Assembly (NCBI GenBank): GCA_964542875.1 | Contig: CAZIWA010000107.1 | Coordinates: forward strand, 1 to 19,900 | DNA length: 19,900 bases | Direction: 5' to 3' | Source: CAZGOM01 sp964542875 | GTDB taxonomy: Bacteria > Planctomycetota > Phycisphaerae > Phycisphaerales > Phycisphaeraceae | Part shown: one piece after another, positions 6,553-12,247 of the stretch | How positions within the stretch are numbered: position 1 is the first letter of the stretch | Layout of the letters: each line of letters begins with the position of its first letter | Notes under the pieces: generated by a model | Told to the model about the DNA's origin: nothing | The model's input: only the letters and a program-made list of their open reading frames with translations | Databases searched by the model: none | Position numbers and translations under genes: made by a program

Positions 6553-8571
6553 TTAGATGGTGGGGGTGGGTAGGAATTTGATGATGACGAAGGTGACGTC
6601 GTCGGCGGGGGAAGCGATGCCGCGGAAGGCGGCGAGGTCGGCGTCGAGAGCGCTGCGGATTTGAGCGGCGGTTTTGGTGTGGTTGGCCTGCATGACGGCT
6701 TGAAGGCGTTGCTTGCCGTATTGCTGTTTTTGTTCGTTGAACATTTCCCAGACGCCGTCGGTGCCGATGACCAGGATGCTGTCTGGGGGGAAGAAATTGC
6801 TGGTGTATTCCTCGTATTGGACGTCTTCCATGACGCCCAGGAGGAGATCGCCGCCTGCGAGCTCGCTGAAGGATTGGGTTTGGGGGTCGAAGACGATGGC
6901 GGGATCGTGGCCGGCGCTGGCCCAGCGGACGGTGCGGGATTGGGTGTCGATGAGCAGCAGGGAGAGGGTCATGAAGCGCTTGTGGCGGTTGTCCTGAGAG
7001 AGGACCTGGTTTGTGCGGGTCATGAGCTGGGCGAGGCTGTGGTCCTGGCGGGCGCAGGTGCGCAGGGCGGCGCGGGCGGTGGCCATGACGAGGGCGGCGG
7101 GGATGCCGTGGCCCATGACGTCGCCGACGGCGATGAGGAGGGAGGAAGGAGAGAGGGTGGAGACGTCGATGAAGTCGTAGTAGTCGCCGCCTGTGTCGTC
7201 GCAATATTTGCTGTGGCCGGCGATGTCCAGCAGCGGGGAGACGGGGTCGGAGGCGGGGAGGAGGCTTTGCTGGACGTCCATGGCGATTTTGAGCGAGCTG
7301 CGCAGGTGGAGGCGTTCACGGAGGTCGACGATCATTTTGTTGAGGGCGTTGGAGAGGAGCTGGAATTCGTGCCCGCCTTGGAAGTCGGCGCGGGCGTCGA
7401 GGTCGCCATTGCCGACGCGGTGCATGAAGGCGATGAGTGATTGGACGGGGCTGGAGATGCGGCGGGCGGTGATGGCGGCAACGACGGCGGCGAGGGCGAG
7501 GGCGACGGCGGCGGCGGCGAGGGAGAGCCAGCGGGCGCGCCAGACGCCGGAGAGGAAGTCGGACTCGGGAGCGATGGCGCCGACGACCCATTGCTGGCTG
7601 TCGCCGATGGGGAAGACGGTGGTGGAGGCCAGGAAGGAGGTGCCGTTGTGCTTGAAGCCGAAGAAGTGAAAGCCGCCGGTGTCGGGGGTGCTTAGAAATT
7701 CAGGGTTGAGGTTTGCACTGAAGGCGTCGACGAGCGGATCGGCGGTGTCGGCGAGGGTGAGCATCTGGCCTTTGCCCTTGACACCTTTGCCGATGAGGCT
7801 GCGCTGATTCGGGTGGGCGAGGAGGGTTCGATCAGGCGTGAAGAGGAAGACGCGGGAGTTTTTGCTGATGGAAAGGGTGGAGGCGAACTGGGAGAGGGTG
7901 TTTAAGTCGAACTCAACGCTGAAAACGCCTTTGAGCGTGCGGTCGGCGTCGAAGACGGGGAGGACGCAGGAGATGCCGGGGAGGTTTTCGGTGAAGAACA
8001 TGTACGGCGGCGTCCAGGTAAGCTTGCCGGTGTCTTTGGCGAGGGTGTAGAAGGGGCGTTTGCGGGCGTCGTAGCCGGTGTTTTCCTCGTGGCGGAGGGG
8101 TTTGAGGGAGTCGTCGGGCTGGACGGCGTAGGTGGTGAGCTGGGATTGGCCGTTTTGGATGCTGCGGCGCTGGATGACAAAGGAGCCGTCAAGGTTACGG
8201 GAGGCGTCGGCGTAGCCGCCTAGCTCGTTGGCGTAGAGGATGCGGGTCATGCCCGGGTTGCCTTTGAGGAAGGCAAGGAGCTGGGGGGCGAGGGTGTCGA
8301 GATTGTCGAGTTGAACGCCGTGACCGGTGAGTTCGTCGAGGGACTGGGCGACGGGTGCGGCGCGGAGGACGAAGTCGCGGGTCTGGGTGGCGGCGTGTCC
8401 GGTGACTTCGCGGAAGAGGGAATCGGTGAGGGAGCGGGCGGAGGCGCGGTTGGCCTGATCGGCAATGAAGGTGATGGCGGCCCCGGTGAGGAGGACGAGG
8501 ATGCACATGGAGAGGAGGAGTCTGGTGCGGAAAGTGAGGCCCAAGCGAGGGGAGTCCGGAGAAATGGGCAT
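6553..8571 (-). CDS. Membrane sensor Ser/Thr phosphatase: Cache - HAMP - SpoIIE/PP2C
   Basis: The 672-residue protein has a first membrane helix at about 16-37 and a periplasmic dCache-type sensor at about 40-335. The segment 'YDARKRPFY...TWTPPY' (167-190) is typical of Cache domains. A second helix (347-367) and a HAMP linker (370-425) lead to a SpoIIE/RsbU-type PP2C domain (about 445-667). Metal-binding motifs are intact: GGDYYDF (461-467), GDVMGHG (483-489), TDGVWE (604-609) and the ending ADDVTF (656-661). The likely role is to dephosphorylate a Ser/Thr-phosphorylated partner, typically a STAS-domain anti-anti-sigma protein, in response to an external small molecule such as an amino or organic acid. 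No partner gene is in the window. A GGA lies a few bases before the ATG. It is transcribed divergently from the Gly/Cys-tailed membrane protein gene and converges on the first PhyH gene. Confidence 0.93.
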   Translation of the reverse strand: MPISPDSPRLGLTFRTRLLLSMCILVLLTGAAITFIADQANRASARSLTDSLFREVTGHAATQTRDFVLRAAPVAQSLDELTGHGVQLDNLDTLAPQLLAFLKGNPGMTRILYANELGGYADASRNLDGSFVIQRRSIQNGQSQLTTYAVQPDDSLKPLRHEENTGYDARKRPFYTLAKDTGKLTWTPPYMFFTENLPGISCVLPVFDADRTLKGVFSVEFDLNTLSQFASTLSISKNSRVFLFTPDRTLLAHPNQRSLIGKGVKGKGQMLTLADTADPLVDAFSANLNPEFLSTPDTGGFHFFGFKHNGTSFLASTTVFPIGDSQQWVVGAIAPESDFLSGVWRARWLSLAAAAVALALAAVVAAITARRISSPVQSLIAFMHRVGNGDLDARADFQGGHEFQLLSNALNKMIVDLRERLHLRSSLKIAMDVQQSLLPASDPVSPLLDIAGHSKYCDDTGGDYYDFIDVSTLSPSSLLIAVGDVMGHGIPAALVMATARAALRTCARQDHSLAQLMTRTNQVLSQDNRHKRFMTLSLLLIDTQSRTVRWASAGHDPAIVFDPQTQSFSELAGGDLLLGVMEDVQYEEYTSNFFPPDSILVIGTDGVWEMFNEQKQQYGKQRLQAVMQANHTKTAAQIRSALDADLAAFRGIASPADDVTFVIIKFLPTPTI

Positions 8572-8784
8572 TTGTGTTCCCTGTACAAACGAGAATAAAG
8601 CAATGGTACAGGAAGGGTTATATTCTTGTGAGGAGATTTTTTTAAGGGTTTTCAGGGGTGGAAAGTTGGGGAACGGTGTCGAGTATTAAATTTTCTAATG
8701 GTTTAATATTTTTAGTTTATTTGTTGTATTTTTATTTATTTGTTCTAAAATTGTAGTCGGGTGATATTCCAGGAGGGTTTTAGA
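8572..8784. promoter_or_regulatory. AT-rich divergent promoter region
   Basis: The 213 bases between two divergent genes contain an AT-rich stretch (about 8684-8756) that stands out from its GC-rich surroundings. Within it, tattaaa (8684-8690) and tttaata (8702-8708) form a 7-base inverted repeat with an 11-base spacer. A loose -35/-10 pair for the plus-strand gene could be ttgttg (8721-8726) and taaaat (8746-8751), but the 19-base spacer is long. A strong ribosome site, aggagg (8771-8776), precedes the GTG at 8785. Confidence 0.4.
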
Positions 8785-10635
8785 GTGAAAAGCGTTCGGG
8801 AAGAGAAGCGGTGCGGCGACGGCTTAAGTGCCAAGGTTTTAGCTTATTTGTGCTGTTTTTTTGGCCTTGGGGCGATGGCGATGACGACGCCTGGGTGTGC
8901 GGCGTGGGAGACGTATCGGACGATGCCGGGGCCGACGTTTTTGTGGGTGTATGTGTGCTCTATCGCGGCGGTGATCGCATTGATTCAAAGATCCCCATTA
9001 GAATTGATGGGCGATTTCATGAAGGGGGTTTTTGTGAAGACGGGATTGGAAGGGAAAACCGAGGGCGGCGGGAAGGTGGAGGCGGATTTTCTATTGGCGG
9101 CGGATGACCCGATGTGGGTGCGGGTGCGGGATTATCCGCTTGACCCCGTGGGGTATGAGGGGAGCTTTCGCAAGAAGCTGGCGCGGGAGACGGGGTGCAG
9201 CTACGAGCTGGCCGGGCAGGCGATGGTGGAGTACAAGCGGTTTATTTATCTGTGCGCGCGAAGCGAGCGGATGCTGACGCCTTCGGAACTGGTGGACCAT
9301 GCGTGGCACCAGCATTTGCTGGACACGAAGCGGTACTGGCAGGATTTTTGCGTGAATGCGCTGGGCAAGCCGATTCACCATGAACCTGAACGCGGGGCCG
9401 GGCCGGGGAAGAAGGAGGAAGATCCGGAGCGATTTAAGAAGGCGTACGAACACACGATGACATATTACAGGCGTGTGTTTGGCGAGGCTGCGGATGCGGA
9501 GGTTTGGCCGGGGGTGGAGGAACGGTTTGGGCGTGAGCGGTTTGTGCGGGTGGATCGGTGGAGCCATTGGCTGGTGCCGCGACGGATTTTGGGAAAGGTG
9601 TTTGGCCGGAGCGTGCTGGGGGGTGCGCTTTTGGCGATGGCGCTGACGGGGGTGGGGTGCCAGGCGTGGCAGAGTTTCAAGACAATGCCGGGGCCGGATT
9701 TTCTGGTGGTGTACATGATGGCGGCGGTGGGGTGCGTGGCGCTCTACGCGGTGCTGGAGGTGGTTGTGTATGTGAGGCCGGTGGCGGAGCCGCCTACGCC
9801 GGATGTGTATGGGATGGCGTATATGGTGGGTGGTGGAGGGCATGTGGTGCACACGGCGTTGGTTTCGCTCAGGGGAAGCGGGTGGCTGACACAGGTTTCG
9901 CCGATGCCGGTGATGGGGGGCGGGCCGGCGGGGGGAAGCGTGAAACCGATGCATGATGTGGAGAAAGAGGTTTTGGGGCTGTGCCGGCAGCGGTACACGG
10001 TGGAGGAGATCCAGAGGCTGATGCGGGATCGGCTGCGGTTGATCGACGAGGCGCTGGTGGAGCGTGATTATCTGATGCCAGCGTGGCTGGGGGTGCTGGC
10101 GCGATGGACGCCGGTGGCGGGGTTGATGGGCTTGATGGCCGCGGGCGGGTACCGGGTGTACCTGGGGATGCAGTCGGGCAAGCCGTATTTTTATCTGGCG
10201 ATCATGCTGGGGGTGTCGGCGGTGGTGCTGTTCGCAGCGTTGTGGAGGGCGTGCAAGGCGTTTGGGATGGAGGGGCGAAGAACGCAGTCAGGAAAGAATG
10301 TGCTGGAGAGGTTCTGGAAGACGCACTATCCGGTGGTGATCAAACAAGGGATGAGCGAGGGTGCTTCAAGTGAGGCGTTGGGGTGGGGGTTTGCGCTGTT
10401 TGGCCCGGCGGCACTGCTGGGGGTGACGGGCGTGGAGTGGGTGGCGCTTGGGCGGGTGATGGATGATTGGTCTGAGGTTTCGCCGCCTGTGGATCCGATG
10501 GAGGTGAAGAAGGCGTGGTTTGGGGGTTCGAGTTCGAGTTCGTGTGGAGGGATGGGGGGCGGGTGCGGGGCAAGCTGCAGTGGGGGATCGGGTTGTGGAT
10601 CGGGGTGCGGTGGTGGGTGCGGCGGGGGGAGTTGA
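8785..10635 (+). CDS. Membrane protein with GRDP-like domain, TIGR04222-type features and Cys/Gly-rich tail
   Basis: I place the start at GTG 8785 because aggaggg lies directly before it; an in-frame GTG at 8761 has no such site. The 616-residue product has a membrane segment at about 17-35 and another at 53-67, bridged by the motif 'TMPGP-x-FL-x-VY' (46-56). A soluble part follows (about 100-260). There 'VDHAWHQHLLDT..Y...FC....G..IHHEP' (170-201) matches the glycine-rich-domain-protein-like (GRDP/DUF1399) family and its His-rich signature. A second 'TMPGP-x-FL-x-VY' (300-310) sits in a new hydrophobic region (276-329), with more membrane segments near 440-455 and 468-488. The tail (582-616) is almost only Gly, Ser and Cys, with six Cys (587, 594, 598, 604, 608, 612). 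The GPxFLxxY motif and the Gly/Cys tail fit the TIGR04222 membrane family, whose function is unknown. The fusion with a GRDP-like part is the odd point. Confidence 0.87.
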   Translation: MKSVREEKRCGDGLSAKVLAYLCCFFGLGAMAMTTPGCAAWETYRTMPGPTFLWVYVCSIAAVIALIQRSPLELMGDFMKGVFVKTGLEGKTEGGGKVEADFLLAADDPMWVRVRDYPLDPVGYEGSFRKKLARETGCSYELAGQAMVEYKRFIYLCARSERMLTPSELVDHAWHQHLLDTKRYWQDFCVNALGKPIHHEPERGAGPGKKEEDPERFKKAYEHTMTYYRRVFGEAADAEVWPGVEERFGRERFVRVDRWSHWLVPRRILGKVFGRSVLGGALLAMALTGVGCQAWQSFKTMPGPDFLVVYMMAAVGCVALYAVLEVVVYVRPVAEPPTPDVYGMAYMVGGGGHVVHTALVSLRGSGWLTQVSPMPVMGGGPAGGSVKPMHDVEKEVLGLCRQRYTVEEIQRLMRDRLRLIDEALVERDYLMPAWLGVLARWTPVAGLMGLMAAGGYRVYLGMQSGKPYFYLAIMLGVSAVVLFAALWRACKAFGMEGRRTQSGKNVLERFWKTHYPVVIKQGMSEGASSEALGWGFALFGPAALLGVTGVEWVALGRVMDDWSEVSPPVDPMEVKKAWFGGSSSSSCGGMGGGCGASCSGGSGCGSGCGGGCGGGS

Positions 10636-10709
10636 AGGTGAGCGCGTGAGGTTGGGTGATGTTTGCATGGGGTGAAGCGGTGACTTGGGGGTGGTTTACG
10701 GGGTTGGGG

Positions 10710-10760
10710 ATCGATATGATCAAGGCGCTCAGTGTGGGGCGTTATGCGGGACATATCGAT
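10710..10760. promoter_or_regulatory. Spaced inverted repeat upstream of prepilin-like gene
   Basis: The 9-mer atcgatatg (10710-10718) is perfectly complementary to catatcgat (10752-10760) across 33 bases. The right arm ends 20 bases before the ATG at 10781. It could be a two-site operator or an RNA stem with a long loop near the ribosome site (ggaa, 10769-10772). Chance occurrence is possible. Confidence 0.3.
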
Positions 10761-10780
10761 TGCCTTACGGAAATAAAAAC

Positions 10781-11560
10781 ATGGAAATGCGATCGTCGAA
10801 AAAACGTCGTGCGTTTGGGGTTTGCATTCAGGGTTTTTCGCTGGTGGAACTGTTGGTGGTGGTGGCGGTTGTCGCGGTGCTGATGGCGATGCTTCTGCCC
10901 AGCCTTTCGAAGGCGAGGGAGTCGGCGCGGATTGTGGCGTGCCAGGCGAATTTACGGCAGATCATGATCGGGTCGCTGGGGTATTCCCAAGATGCCAAGG
11001 GGACCGTGCCTTATGGGAGCTGGGAAAACGCTGCGGTGATCGATCACACGTTTGCGCGCATGACGCGGAAAGAACTGGCCAACAATTACGGCCTGAACCG
11101 GGCCAAGCTGTGGGTGTGCCCGTCTGGCGTGTACAGGGATGGGCGGGAGATCAACCCGAACTTTCTGAGCGATGCCCGATACACGGACCCAACCAACACT
11201 TACACCTGGACGACGGATAACCATGCCGACCGGACGGGATATGGCTATTTTGCAGGGCCTGGGCGCGCGGTATCGGGGGCGCAGTACCAGATGCCGGGGA
11301 TGTTCCGGTTCGCCGATTCACGTGATCCGAGCCGGAGAATCGTGTGGGCCGATGCGCTTTGCTGGGGCGGTCCGGGCGTGCGGTTTTTAGGAACGGCATT
11401 GAATTATCTGTCCGGGAATACGCATGACACCCATGGGAATGCGGAACCCGTGGGCGCCAATTCCGTGTTCACGGATGGGCATGCTGCGTGGCGGCAGTAT
11501 CGGTCGGGGTTGAATGTGATGAGCATGTCGCGGCAGTGGTTTATTTACGATGTGAATTGA
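10781..11560 (+). CDS. Prepilin-type N-terminal cleavage/methylation protein (pseudopilin-like, H-Xn-DG type)
   Basis: From ATG 10781 the protein is 259 residues. A basic leader (RSSKKRR) is followed by the type IV prepilin site, cleaved between G18 and F19, then 'FSLVELLVVVAVVAVL' with Glu at +5. The hydrophobic helix continues to 'AMLLPSLSKARESAR', as is common in planctomycete and Lentisphaerae type II-secretion-like pseudopilins. Near the C-terminus, a His followed at some distance by 'VFTDGHAAW' matches the prepilin-associated H-X9-DG module, although here 13 residues rather than 9 separate the nearest upstream His and the DG. The ribosome site is ggaa eight bases before the ATG; a longer upstream frame reads through an unlikely leader. 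No prepilin peptidase, ATPase or other pilus gene is nearby, so it is an orphan, as many such genes are in these phyla. Confidence 0.9.
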   Translation: MEMRSSKKRRAFGVCIQGFSLVELLVVVAVVAVLMAMLLPSLSKARESARIVACQANLRQIMIGSLGYSQDAKGTVPYGSWENAAVIDHTFARMTRKELANNYGLNRAKLWVCPSGVYRDGREINPNFLSDARYTDPTNTYTWTTDNHADRTGYGYFAGPGRAVSGAQYQMPGMFRFADSRDPSRRIVWADALCWGGPGVRFLGTALNYLSGNTHDTHGNAEPVGANSVFTDGHAAWRQYRSGLNVMSMSRQWFIYDVN

Positions 11561-11803
11561 GGGTGAGAGGCGGGCTGTTATGAAGATGGGGCGAGGTGGA
11601 GGGGGTTGGCATCCATAAAAGAAAAGTGGGATTTTCGCACTGGGTTATCGGGTTATCGGGGGGCTTCGACAGGGTGTCTGGGGTTGAAGGTAAATGGCAT
11701 TTGGATGCTTCAGCGTCAGAGGGGTGATGCTGACGGGCGGCCGATTCGCCCAATGGCTTTTAAGAGGGGGGTGGGATTGGCTTTAGGAAGATTTACCTTG
11801 CAA

Positions 11804-11829
11804 TTACAGGGCAATGCCCTATGCTGTAA
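11804..11829. other. Hairpin in intergenic region
   Basis: The arms ttacag (11804-11809) and ctgtaa (11824-11829) enclose agggc-aat-gccct (11808-11820), so two overlapping pairings are possible. It lies about 245 bases after the prepilin-like gene. No T-run follows, so it is not a standard terminator. The inner core (GCAATGC) resembles that of the hairpin at 16225-16239. Confidence 0.35.
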
Positions 11830-12151
11830 CGACAATCAAGTCTAAGCAATGGTTAGATCGTCCGGCGAAGAGGGTTGGGTGATCAGCGAAAGGCATTGCG
11901 GAACATTTCCAGGGTTTTGATTTTCAATCCATTTTGTTTGCGCGCGGTGAGCCCGGGTGTGTATGAGCATACTCCGGAGCGGTTGAATTGCGTTTGGACT
12001 CTTTTGGGTTTTCCCACGTGGAACCGCAGCTTTACCCGCGAACGTTGTAAGTGTTTTCCAGGCGCACGCAGATGGTGCGCTGACGGCAAGAGCGGCAGGC
12101 ATGTGAATTGCGGCCTCTGAATAATCGATCGAAGGAACGCCTTCACCCCAG

Positions 12152-12172
12152 CCCTCTCCGTGATGGAGAGGG
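12152..12172. repeat. CCCTCTCC hairpin element
   Basis: This is a perfect 8-base stem, ccctctcc (12152-12159) and ggagaggg (12165-12172), with loop gtgat. It is preceded by cttcaccccag and followed by agacgg. The layout 'caccccagccctctcc...ggagaggga' resembles an intergenic repeat common in several bacterial phyla (from memory). It is 76 bases upstream of the kinase start and could fold in its leader RNA. Confidence 0.5.
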
Positions 12173-12247
12173 AGACGGAAAGAGCCGAGGGGGATTATCC
12201 AAAGGTCCTGATCCATTGATGACGCATGGCAGGCGAAAGAGACAGGC

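Larger units (their letters stand above)
11561..12247. other. 687-base region without a supportable gene
   Basis: Short frames exist on both strands but none has a ribosome site plus a recognisable or compositionally convincing product. The region contains an 8-base tandem duplication (gggttatc, 11642-11657), a hairpin near 11804-11829 and a perfect hairpin at 12152-12172. It must also hold the promoter of the kinase operon that starts at 12248. Part of 12005-12110 looks mildly coding-like but is interrupted; it could be a decayed gene or an unrecognised RNA. Confidence 0.5.

Noticed and set aside
6661..7440. A 259-codon plus-strand frame opposite the sensor phosphatase gene
   Set aside because: It is opposite conserved PP2C motifs, has a low-complexity Gly/Asp/Val composition and no ribosome site.
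9091..9954. A 287-codon minus-strand frame opposite the Gly/Cys-tailed protein gene
   Set aside because: The product is Arg/His/Pro-rich and opposite the GRDP-like and membrane motifs, which are clearly the coding strand.
10685..10780. A longer start for the prepilin-like protein
   Set aside because: The extra 32 residues are not leader-like and would place the cleavage site far from the N-terminus. The ATG at 10781 has a ribosome site and gives a normal basic leader.
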